Counted from the stretch's first letter, positions 1 to 5,793 are shown. The stretch: 6,201 bases of DNA from Bacteroidota bacterium (GCA_023436685.1 JAEZIL010000346.1:1-6201), one strand, 5' to 3'. The notes: generated by a model from the sequence alone, not told the origin. A program made the numbers and translations.

Positions 1-283
1 TCTCTACAATTACTAATCCGCAATGCGAATAGGTTTTGTCGCGCCAGTTTACTTTACAAAGCATATAGCTGGTTATGTCATTGCCGGTACGCACCACAAT
101 ATCTCCTGTTTGCAACAAGCGTATACCCGAATCTACAGCCCGGAGATTACCAGTATCGCTCATCCGTTGCAATGCAGTAGTTGGCTGTGGCCTATCCTCT
201 TTTGCGTCAGCATTAAATATTAACCAACCCCCTGCACAAAGTATAATAACTATAAAGAGGGGAACTATAAGTTTCCATTTCAC
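1..283 (-). CDS. YiiX/YebB-like NlpC/P60-superfamily cysteine hydrolase, N-terminal part (cut by window edge)
   Basis: This is an open frame of 94 codons running off the left edge, translated from the minus strand. It begins with a basic residue pair and a hydrophobic segment (about residues 4-23, LIVPLFIVIILCAGG), so it is probably exported or anchored with the rest outside the cytoplasm. The segment LLQTGDIVVRTG followed by NWRDKTYSHCGLV resembles the start of the circularly permuted papain-like YiiX/YebB family. In that family the His of the S-H-x-G-[LIV] motif is catalytic and the Cys lies further downstream, here outside the window. Substrates are poorly known; peptidoglycan peptide or amide bonds are possible. 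The start is GTG at 283. An ATG at 276 is out of frame and soon meets a stop, and the next in-frame ATG would remove the hydrophobic segment. The start lies only 17 nt after the terminator hairpin of the upstream gene, and no Shine-Dalgarno sequence is visible. Family assignment rests on motif memory only. Confidence 0.7.
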   Translation of the reverse strand, partial: MKWKLIVPLFIVIILCAGGWLIFNADAKEDRPQPTTALQRMSDTGNLRAVDSGIRLLQTGDIVVRTGNDITSYMLCKVNWRDKTYSHCGLVIVE

Positions 284-287
284 AGCA

Positions 288-321
288 CAAAAATACAAAA
301 GCCGGCAGGAAACCTGCCGGC
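288..321 (-). terminator. Intrinsic terminator after the GIN lipoprotein gene
   Basis: A perfect 9-bp GC-rich inverted repeat (GCCGGCAGG / CCTGCCGGC, 301-309 and 313-321) with a 3-nt loop is followed on the minus strand by the U-rich tract TTTTGTATTTTTG (300-288). It lies 20 nt after the stop codon of the GIN lipoprotein gene. It is the only strong terminator-like hairpin I found, and it would mark the end of the sigma-to-lipoprotein gene block. Confidence 0.85.
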
Positions 322-341
322 CACAACTTTGATATAAGGGA

Positions 342-1001
342 TTAATGTTTGTTGATCTTTCCAGAGCCTGAAATATTTACCTCTGTTATTTGCGGGTTGC
401 CCCAATAGTCCACATTGCCTGAGCCTGAAATGTGTACGCTTAGTGTTTTTTCAACTGTCATGCTTATGTTGCCTGAACCCGATATCCTGGCCGATAAATT
501 TTGAGCAACGCATTGTTGGGCCGAAATATTACCGGAACCATTTACCTCGCAGCGAACGTTATTCAAGTTATTCTTATCTATCTTGATATCAGCTGAACCA
601 TTCACTTCAGCTGCGAGACTGTTGCTTGTAAGGCCTTCGTGAATGTGCACATTGCCAGAACCATTGATCTTGACACTGCTCATATTTTTGGTATAAACAT
701 TTATTTGCAGGTTGTTATTGCGTACGTTGATATAACGGTCTTTAAATTTCAACCTCAAAGTGCTGCCCTCAACTTTAGTTTCATAAGCGCCTATCAGGTT
801 GCTATAGCCTATAACTACTACCCGGTCTTCGTTAGAAGGGTAGATTTCTATAGGTGTTGAGCCATCGGCTATAACTGTAGTAAAGCTGCCGGGATATCTT
901 GTTTCTGAACTACTGTCGCCACTACCCCTCAGTCGGCTTTTTGAGCAGGATGTTGCGAAAAGAACTACGAATGTTAATGCTAGTAATAATGAGTTTTTCA
1001 T
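342..1001 (-). CDS. GIN-domain (DUF2807-type) lipoprotein, putative adhesin head
   Basis: This 219-residue protein has a lipoprotein signal: hydrophobic residues 5-16, then A-T-S-C with the lipidated Cys at residue 19. Ser/Gly-rich residues 20-32 look like a tether. Residues about 38-219 match the GIN/DUF2807 family by their repeated hairpin turns: N/S-G-S-G/A-N/D/K at residues 113, 134, 154, 174, 192 and 211, spaced 18-21 residues apart. The family is thought to form a right-handed beta-helix-like fold and is often labelled 'auto-transporter adhesin head', but its biochemical role is not established. ATG at 1001 is a clear start. The gene has its own copy of the ATAGGGGTA-N14-TGTCTTA promoter motif at 1050-1079, giving a predicted leader of about 40 nt, and an intrinsic terminator follows it. 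The context suggests it is an output of the ECF sigma system encoded upstream. The GIN assignment is strong; the adhesin role is only a family-level guess. Confidence 0.9.
   Translation of the reverse strand: MKNSLLLALTFVVLFATSCSKSRLRGSGDSSSETRYPGSFTTVIADGSTPIEIYPSNEDRVVVIGYSNLIGAYETKVEGSTLRLKFKDRYINVRNNNLQINVYTKNMSSVKINGSGNVHIHEGLTSNSLAAEVNGSADIKIDKNNLNNVRCEVNGSGNISAQQCVAQNLSARISGSGNISMTVEKTLSVHISGSGNVDYWGNPQITEVNISGSGKINKH
351..671 (-). repeat. Six N/S-G-S-G-N turn repeats in the GIN protein
   Basis: Residues 111-217 hold six copies of a short unit of the form [hydrophobic]-[N/S]-G-S-[G/A]-[N/D/K]-[V/I], at spacings of 21, 20, 20, 18 and 19 residues. The middle units diverge: copy 2 reads NGSAD and copy 6 SGSGK. 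The regularity fits one beta-helical coil per repeat (inference). Confidence 0.85.
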
Positions 1002-1049
1002 AAAATGTATTTACTGTATTGCTTTGTGTGTTTTTGTTGTTTGTACTAT

Positions 1050-1079
1050 TAAGACATTGTAAGTGCGAAATACCCCTAT
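1050..1079 (-). promoter_or_regulatory. Putative ECF sigma promoter, copy A (GIN lipoprotein gene)
   Basis: On the minus strand, ATAGGGGTA (1079-1071) is followed after exactly 14 nt by TGTCTTA (1056-1050). The same bipartite element with the same spacing precedes the sigma gene and the repeat paralogue gene. The -35 part starts 16 nt after the stop codon of the upstream gene. A start about 7 nt past the -10 box would give a leader of about 40 nt. Like copy C, it has AACG six bases before the -35 core. Confidence 0.75.
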
Positions 1080-1095
1080 GCCGTTTTTAAATTTT

Positions 1096-2253
1096 TTATA
1101 GGTGCAATTGAATGCCGCCTATTGCACCTACGCTCAAGCTATAATCGCGGCCCCATTCGTTACCATCCCAAAAGGAATAACCTTCAAAACGATCGTTGGT
1201 ATACATGCTCATATTCAGGAAGCTAACTGTAGGGCCGGCAAATAGTTCCCACTTGTCACCCAGTTTTAATGCAGGCAGTGCTCTTACAGCAAATTTATAA
1301 TTGCCTTCAGTATCAAAGTTCACAAGGCCGGTGGTTGCAGCTTCGAAATTGATACGGAACATTTTACTAATAGGCAGGTGAGCACCTATACCGGCTTCGA
1401 AAGCATACATCAGATCTACAGTATTAAGGTTATAGCCCACACCTAAAATGCCATACATAATGCGGCCGCCGGAACGGAATGAGCCTAATACTGTTGATGA
1501 TTCATCCATACTCAGGCTTATGGTTTTCTCTCCTTTCTTTGAAAGATTTAGAAACCCTATGGGATAGTCGCAACTGTCAGCGATATTTATAAATCCTGCC
1601 ATCTGTACTTGTACATTTTTGGCTACGTTAATAAACCCTGCCAGTTGAACAGTTGCATCTTTAGCAGCATTTACAAAGCCTGCAAATTGTGTGTTGGCAT
1701 CTTCTGCAACATTGCAGAATCCGGCTATTTGTGTATAAGGAACATCTTTGGCTACATTTATGAAACCAGCAAACTGGGCGTCGGTAGTTTTAGAGATATT
1801 GCAGAAGCCAGCCATTTGTGCTCCAGATAAGTTACGCCGGTTTATATTGAAAAAACCCGCACTCTGCAAGCCTTCCACACTACCCGATACGTTGCCAAAA
1901 CCCGATACCTGCAAGCCGGTGATATCTTCTTTTACATGGCTGAAAAAACCGCTGGCAACCACGCCATTTAAGCTGCCCCCAATTTGATTTAGAAACCCTG
2001 CCGCTATTAATCCCCGGGCATCTTCCTTAATAATATTTGCAAAGCCTGCGGCAGCCATGGCATCTTCCGATTTGCTTACTCCTGCAATTGCATGCAGCGA
2101 TACTGTATTAGTATACTCTGCGGCGTTGATACCATTAGTGCTTAAGGGGTAGATGAGGCCAAGATGTACCGGGGTATGTTTTTCTTGTGCAGTTGCTGTT
2201 ATACTTATTATACCCAGCAAGAGGGCCGATAGTATAGTGCGTTTCATTGTCAT
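1096..2253 (-). CDS. Secreted AGF-repeat surface protein (LA_2272-like), STN-less paralogue of the transducer
   Basis: This 385-residue protein has a signal peptide, with probable cleavage after T-A-T-A (residue 22, before QEKH). Residues about 54-237 hold twelve clear copies, plus one degenerate first copy, of a unit ending in [A/S]-G-F-x-N-[I/V]. The Gly positions are 70, 86, 102, 118, 133, 149, 163, 178, 192, 206, 220 and 233. Residues about 240-385 are rich in alternating hydrophobic/polar strands and may form an outer-membrane beta-barrel. Residues 232-270 align without gaps to residues 444-482 of the STN protein (13 of 39 identical, hand count), so the two genes are paralogues. I recall such repeats from the 'LA_2272 family surface repeat-containing protein' annotation; the function is unknown. 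The start is ATG 2253 or ATG 2247 (MKRT); both keep the signal peptide. The ECF-type promoter at 2275-2304 sits directly upstream, predicting a short leader of about 15-20 nt. No terminator separates it from the transducer gene, so co-transcription is also possible. Confidence 0.85.
   Translation of the reverse strand: MTMKRTILSALLLGIISITATAQEKHTPVHLGLIYPLSTNGINAAEYTNTVSLHAIAGVSKSEDAMAAAGFANIIKEDARGLIAAGFLNQIGGSLNGVVASGFFSHVKEDITGLQVSGFGNVSGSVEGLQSAGFFNINRRNLSGAQMAGFCNISKTTDAQFAGFINVAKDVPYTQIAGFCNVAEDANTQFAGFVNAAKDATVQLAGFINVAKNVQVQMAGFINIADSCDYPIGFLNLSKKGEKTISLSMDESSTVLGSFRSGGRIMYGILGVGYNLNTVDLMYAFEAGIGAHLPISKMFRINFEAATTGLVNFDTEGNYKFAVRALPALKLGDKWELFAGPTVSFLNMSMYTNDRFEGYSFWDGNEWGRDYSLSVGAIGGIQLHL
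1543..2055 (-). repeat. Twelve tandem AGF repeats with period drifting from 16 to 14 residues
   Basis: Successive G-F positions are 16, 16, 16, 15, 16, 14, 15, 14, 14, 14 and 13 residues apart (residues 67-237). The N-terminal units contain a G-[L/V/A]-[Q/V/I] step before the A-G-F, like the transducer repeats. The C-terminal units are shortened to forms such as VQLAGFINVAKN. The DNA period is therefore 42-48 bp. Confidence 0.85.
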
Positions 2254-2274
2254 AATAATTTTATCGTTTGCTAT

Positions 2275-2304
2275 TATGACAACGCAGTTGCTTTATACCC
2301 CTAT
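2275..2304 (-). promoter_or_regulatory. Putative ECF sigma promoter, copy B (AGF-repeat protein gene)
   Basis: On the minus strand, ATAGGGGTA (2304-2296) is followed after exactly 14 nt by TGTCATA (2281-2275). The element begins 18 nt after the stop codon of the transducer gene. A start near 2268 would leave a leader of about 15-20 nt. The -10 half shares TAATAG with copy A just downstream of the TGTC core. Confidence 0.75.
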
Positions 2305-2322
2305 CTATAACATGAAAGATAT

Positions 2323-4125
2323 TTAGAAAATATCCACCCCAACACTCCATCCAAACCAGTTGTAAAGGTTGTCCATCATTCGGGTGGCAGAATAAGAGGG
2401 GAATAAGTTTGATCTATATTCAGAAGGGGTAGTATTCAGCTCGATATTATATACATTGAAACTAGGCGCTGCATAAACTGCTATGTATTTATTGATCTTA
2501 TAATTAAGGTTGAATTGCACGCGTGTTAATACATGCGTGCTGCGCCAGTCGCCCATGTATATGTATTGGCCGCTTACTTCAGGGCAAAAAGAAAAGCCTT
2601 TATAAATGGTAATGTCGGTACCTATACCATATCCCATTCCATATAGCTTTTTGCCGGTTCGTGTATCTGCAGCGCCCATCAATATGCTATATATTTTTTT
2701 ATTGCCTGTTTTAAAGGCTATATTAAATGGCATGGCTTCGTTGGTAGATATAGATAGTTTATGGTAACCTTTCAGAATAATATTAATAAGCCCTATGCTG
2801 TACCCGGAAGATGAATCGGCAATGTTTATTAGCCCTACTTGTACACCATCTATTTTTTTAGCGTAGTTGATCAATCCACTTATCTGTCCGCCGTCTACAT
2901 CTCTCCGTGCTATATTTATCAGTCCGGCTATTTGGGTTCCATCTACACTTTTATTGGTAAAGGTTGCCAACCCTGCAGCTTGCACGCCATCAGTGTTTCC
3001 TCCGCTGTGTGCATACAGCCCCCCTACCTGGGCGCCCGTTATATCGGTTTTGGCAAAGCCAGCGAGCCCAGCTACCTGTACCCCATTATTACTGCCACCC
3101 ACATGGCTATATAAACCGGATATGTTTACACCTGTTACGTCTTTTAAAACCATGTTGCTGATACCTGCAATAATAACTCCGTTAACACTGTCCAGTACAT
3201 GGTTATACAAGCCGCCTATTTGCAATCCATTAACCTCGCCACCTGTAATGTTGAAAATGCCACCTATATGCGCATAGCGTACATCGTTACGAACAATGTT
3301 GAATAGCCCGCCTATTTCGAAACCATTTACACCCGCAGTGTAGCCCCCAAGCACATTGAATGAAAACTTGTTAACAACCTGCCCGCTCATTTTGCCATGG
3401 GTACCTACTCCCGGTATTACGGATGCCTGGTATGGCTTATCAACAAAATACCTGTTCAGATTAAGGCTTTGCATGCGCTGCCGCGATGATAGGAATATAT
3501 TTCCAAGCCATGTTTTCTCTATCTGAGAATTAGGCGTAACAGCTACTGAATCAAGGATGAAATTCTTTGGAGTTATACGTACGGTTAGCTCCTTGTTATC
3601 GCCGTTACGCAACTGCAGTGATGTATCGGTATACCACGATTTACTAATGCTAATAACAGCCGGCTGAAGCCGGTCCCGCAGTTTCAGTTTAAAGTATCCC
3701 TGATCATCGGTAAGCGATGCTACAAGTTGCTGCTTCTCATATACGCTGGCATTTACCAGCTTCTCTCCAGTAAGTTCATCTACCACATAGCCCGATACAT
3801 ACCAGTATGGAGGTGCATTTTGCAAAACTATATGGTGCCCTGTTTCTTTATATTCTATATTTCCATTGAACAACATATCCAGTACCTGTTGTACTGGCTT
3901 TTGCTGAACCCTTATTGTTACAAGGCTATCACCATTTATCAGGTTGCTATTGTAAGAAAAGCTAAATCCCCCTTGCTTGCCTATTTTGGTTAATACATCG
4001 GCCAGCGGTTTCCGGTTCATATCCAGTGTTACAGGCCTGTGCAGAAAAGTTTGTGCCCCGGCACTGTTAAGTGCGAGACAGCAAATAATAGCATATATGA
4101 GGCTACGGAATTTATGTGGGAACAT
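2323..4125 (-). CDS. STN / carboxypeptidase-regulatory-like / GGL-repeat outer-envelope protein, putative signal transducer
   Basis: This 600-residue protein has a signal peptide with probable cleavage after S-A-G-A (residue 24). Residues about 25-103 are an STN domain (secretin/TonB short N-terminal), with PLADVLTKIGKQGGFSFSYN and PVQQVLDMLF as the typical helices and strand. Residues about 108-188 look like a carboxypeptidase-regulatory-like beta-sandwich (YVSGYVVDELTGEKLVNASV, then DDQGYFKL). After a linker, residues about 254-448 carry a GGYTAGVNG cap and twelve G/A/S-G-L/I repeats, then a beta-rich C-terminal domain (about 450-600) ending in GVDIF, an aromatic end often seen in outer-membrane barrels. 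In FecI/FecR systems the STN domain of a TonB-dependent receptor contacts periplasmic FecR. Here no plug domain, TonB box or long receptor barrel is present, so it seems to be a non-transporter transducer (inference). ATG 4125 follows the anti-sigma stop by 7 nt, so the two are surely co-transcribed. The domain calls are firm; the sensing role is proposed from context. Confidence 0.88.
   Translation of the reverse strand: MFPHKFRSLIYAIICCLALNSAGAQTFLHRPVTLDMNRKPLADVLTKIGKQGGFSFSYNSNLINGDSLVTIRVQQKPVQQVLDMLFNGNIEYKETGHHIVLQNAPPYWYVSGYVVDELTGEKLVNASVYEKQQLVASLTDDQGYFKLKLRDRLQPAVISISKSWYTDTSLQLRNGDNKELTVRITPKNFILDSVAVTPNSQIEKTWLGNIFLSSRQRMQSLNLNRYFVDKPYQASVIPGVGTHGKMSGQVVNKFSFNVLGGYTAGVNGFEIGGLFNIVRNDVRYAHIGGIFNITGGEVNGLQIGGLYNHVLDSVNGVIIAGISNMVLKDVTGVNISGLYSHVGGSNNGVQVAGLAGFAKTDITGAQVGGLYAHSGGNTDGVQAAGLATFTNKSVDGTQIAGLINIARRDVDGGQISGLINYAKKIDGVQVGLINIADSSSGYSIGLINIILKGYHKLSISTNEAMPFNIAFKTGNKKIYSILMGAADTRTGKKLYGMGYGIGTDITIYKGFSFCPEVSGQYIYMGDWRSTHVLTRVQFNLNYKINKYIAVYAAPSFNVYNIELNTTPSEYRSNLFPSYSATRMMDNLYNWFGWSVGVDIF
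2782..3318 (-). repeat. Twelve tandem GGL/AGL repeats with an exact 16-residue (48-bp) period
   Basis: The second Gly of each unit falls at residues 273, 289, 305, 321, 337, 353, 369, 385, 401 and 417, nine intervals of exactly 16 residues, then at 431 and 445 (14 each). A typical unit reads D-[V/I]-x-G-x-Q-[I/V]-[A/G/S]-G-L-x-N-x-x-x-x. The units differ clearly at DNA level, so this is an old protein repeat rather than a recent slippage array. Confidence 0.9.
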
Positions 4126-4132
4126 GGAGGTT

Positions 4133-5098
4133 TTATCTTAATGTGATGTTATTACCCTTCCGTTCTACGTGAATATTAAATGTTTCACTGATCACCGCGA
4201 GTATGTTTTCTATCGGTTCATTCCGGAAGGTAGTGGTTATGGGCATGTCTCTAAGTTTTTCGTTAGGTATAGTTATCTCTACACCATATGCTTCATTAAG
4301 AACATCGGCCAGCCGCCATAAAGGGGTTCCGTTACAAACAAATTCCTTGGTGCGGTAATAGTTGTACAGCACATCGTCATTTAGTTCTTTCACAGGCATA
4401 TTGGCATTGTGGTAAACAGTGGCTTTTTCATTAGGTTTTAAGGTTACATTATTTTGGTTCTTGGCTACTTTTACAATGCCTGTTTCAACTATTACCTCTG
4501 TTTTCTTCGTGTCGCTCTTTACATTGAAGCTAGTGCCAACTACTAGTACCTCTACATCATTAGCCTGTATAACAAATGGCCGCTCTTTGTCAGGGGAAAC
4601 ATCAAAGAAGGCCTCGCCTGTAAGTTTTACATTGCGGGTTTTACCGCTAAGATTTGGGGCATAGGCAAGTGTCGCGTTTTTATTAAGGGTAACGACAGTG
4701 CCATCAGGTAATGTGTCTATTACAGTAGTATTGCCCGACGCTATTGTTATCATTTCATTGCCCCTGTTCATTACAAAATAGTACACAAGCCAACTGCAAC
4801 ATACCAGAACCAACAATACGGCTGCTGCACGCTGCCATGCCATACGATGGCCGCCCAGGGGTATAACTTTAGCAGAAGGTGCTTGTTCTGCTTCTACACG
4901 TTGTTTAAAACGCGCCCAGGCAGCATCCACATCTATATTGCTTTTAGCTTCCAGCTTTTTACTTTCCTGCCATATCAGTTTAAAATGTTCGAAATGCTTC
5001 CGGTTAACTTCACTTTGTCGTATCCAGTTTTCAACGAGTATTAGTTCCTCGTTTGTTACCTCGCCCAGTAAGTATTTTACCAGCAAGTCATCCGTCAT
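4133..5098 (-). CDS. FecR-like transmembrane anti-sigma factor / signal relay
   Basis: This is a 321-residue protein from ATG 5098. Residues about 1-75 are a cytoplasmic helical segment (LLVKYLLGEVTNEE, then helices with HFEHFKLIW and DAAWARFKQRV) expected to bind the sigma factor. One transmembrane helix follows at about residues 90-109. The periplasmic part has the FecR domain (about 114-210; LPDGTVVTLNKNATLAY, GEAFFDV, VVGTSFNV) and a C-terminal DUF4974-like domain (about 250-321). That domain is known to resemble, and be linked with, STN signalling domains of outer-membrane partners. The frame extends upstream to a GTG at 5119, only 12 nt after the sigma stop; I prefer ATG 5098 because the family usually begins close to the LLVKYLLGE helix. 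Gene order sigma, FecR, STN protein is the standard surface-signalling order. It keeps the sigma factor inactive, or helps activate it, depending on the signal from the STN protein. Confidence 0.93.
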   Translation of the reverse strand: MTDDLLVKYLLGEVTNEELILVENWIRQSEVNRKHFEHFKLIWQESKKLEAKSNIDVDAAWARFKQRVEAEQAPSAKVIPLGGHRMAWQRAAAVLLVLVCCSWLVYYFVMNRGNEMITIASGNTTVIDTLPDGTVVTLNKNATLAYAPNLSGKTRNVKLTGEAFFDVSPDKERPFVIQANDVEVLVVGTSFNVKSDTKKTEVIVETGIVKVAKNQNNVTLKPNEKATVYHNANMPVKELNDDVLYNYYRTKEFVCNGTPLWRLADVLNEAYGVEITIPNEKLRDMPITTTFRNEPIENILAVISETFNIHVERKGNNITLR

Positions 5099-5131
5099 AT
5101 TTGTATTGTCTCTGTTCACGTCTTGCTTCTT

Positions 5132-5704
5132 TTACAGGTTGAGTAATAATATTATAAGCACTAAAGGCAGATACTCAGAAAGTTCTTGTCTCAATATCTT
5201 CAGCGCTTTCCCCATTTGGTTTTCTACAGTTTTAATAGATAGTCCCAGCCGCTCGGCTATCTCTTTGTATTTAAGTTCTTCAAAGCGGCTTAGCTGAAAT
5301 ATTGCCCTGCATTGTTCGGGAAGCTTCTTCATTGCAGCGTCCAGCTTATGTTCCAGTTCACGCAGCGAAGTACGCTCACTTGCATGTTCCGCTTCGTTGC
5401 TGTGGTGCAGCGTAAATGAGCGGTGGGCCGCCTTTACTTTTGTATGTTTTATATAATTAAGGCACTCATAGTATACAGATTTATATAAATAAGCTGTAAC
5501 CGATTGCTGAACAGAAATTTGCTCTTTCTTTTCCCATAGCTTGAAAAAGACATTTTGAACCATTTCTTCAGCCGTAGCGTCTTCCTTAAGTATAGTGCAT
5601 GCATAGGCATGCAGGCTTTTGAAATGATCTTTAAAGACCTGTTCAAAAACAGCTTCGGTATTGTTGCCCAACATAGGTTCGGCATCCGCAGGAAAGTGTT
5701 GCAT
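5132..5704 (-). CDS. ECF-type RNA polymerase sigma factor (FecI-like)
   Basis: The frame from ATG 5704 gives 190 residues, and from ATG 5674 gives 180. Numbered from ATG 5674, the sigma region 2 domain spans about residues 7-78 (VFEQVFKDHFKSLHAYA, EEMVQNVFFKLWEK, then SVTAYLYKSVYYECLNYIKH). The region 4 helix-turn-helix spans about 111-165 (KLPEQCRAIFQLSRFEELKY, EIAERLGLSIKTVENQMGKA). No region 3 or extra C-terminal domain is present. The last residues are a hydrophobic tail (YLPLVLIILLLNL). The open frame continues further up to a TTG at 5782, but that codon lies inside the spacer of the putative promoter at 5764-5793, so it cannot be in the transcript. The ATG at 5674 best fits the usual distance to region 2, and 5704 is the longer alternative. 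It is first gene of the operon with the FecR-like and STN genes, and the motif suggests that it activates itself. Confidence 0.93.
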   Translation of the reverse strand: MQHFPADAEPMLGNNTEAVFEQVFKDHFKSLHAYACTILKEDATAEEMVQNVFFKLWEKKEQISVQQSVTAYLYKSVYYECLNYIKHTKVKAAHRSFTLHHSNEAEHASERTSLRELEHKLDAAMKKLPEQCRAIFQLSRFEELKYKEIAERLGLSIKTVENQMGKALKILRQELSEYLPLVLIILLLNL

Positions 5705-5763
5705 GCGTACAGCTGTGTGTTTGGGGGCAAAGATAATCGCTTCGGTCAATGAGTGGTTTATTG

Positions 5764-5793
5764 TAAGACAACCATCATTCAATGTACCCCTAT
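5764..5793 (-). promoter_or_regulatory. Putative ECF sigma promoter, copy C (autoregulated sigma operon)
   Basis: On the minus strand, ATAGGGGTA (5793-5785) is followed after exactly 14 nt by TGTCTTA (5770-5764). It starts 24 nt after the stop of the preceding gene and lies 53-90 nt before the candidate sigma start codons. A copy upstream of the sigma gene itself, shared with two downstream genes, is the expected sign of an autoregulating ECF sigma factor. Confidence 0.78.

Noticed and set aside
75..332. Plus-strand open frame near the left edge
   Set aside because: It is opposite to the better-supported YiiX-like frame, which has a hydrophobic N-terminus and the SHCGLV motif, and it runs through the terminator hairpin.
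908..931. AGGGGTA on the minus strand within the GIN gene
   Set aside because: The position for the -10 half reads TCAGAAA, so only half of the motif is present.
2145..2175. AGGGGTA on the plus strand followed at about the right distance by GTAC
   Set aside because: The -10 half does not match TGTCWTA, and the site is inside the AGF-repeat gene in antisense orientation.
2304..2323. Short TATCT/AGATA inverted repeat between the transducer stop and promoter copy B
   Set aside because: A 5-bp AT-rich stem with a loop of about 10 nt is too weak to call a terminator or operator.
2867..3277. Plus-strand open frame of 136 codons, proline-rich and repetitive
   Set aside because: It is the antisense image of the 48-bp repeats; the periodic Pro/Cys pattern mirrors the Gly-rich repeats, and no promoter or family similarity is visible.
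2782..3318. Regular 48-bp periodicity that could suggest a CRISPR-like array
   Set aside because: The units are contiguous coding repeats with no identical repeat/variable spacer division, and the period fits 16 amino acids in frame.
4857..4889. AGGGGTATA on the plus strand, resembling the -35 half of the ECF motif
   Set aside because: No TGTC box follows after 14 nt, it is inside the anti-sigma coding region and it points against all genes.
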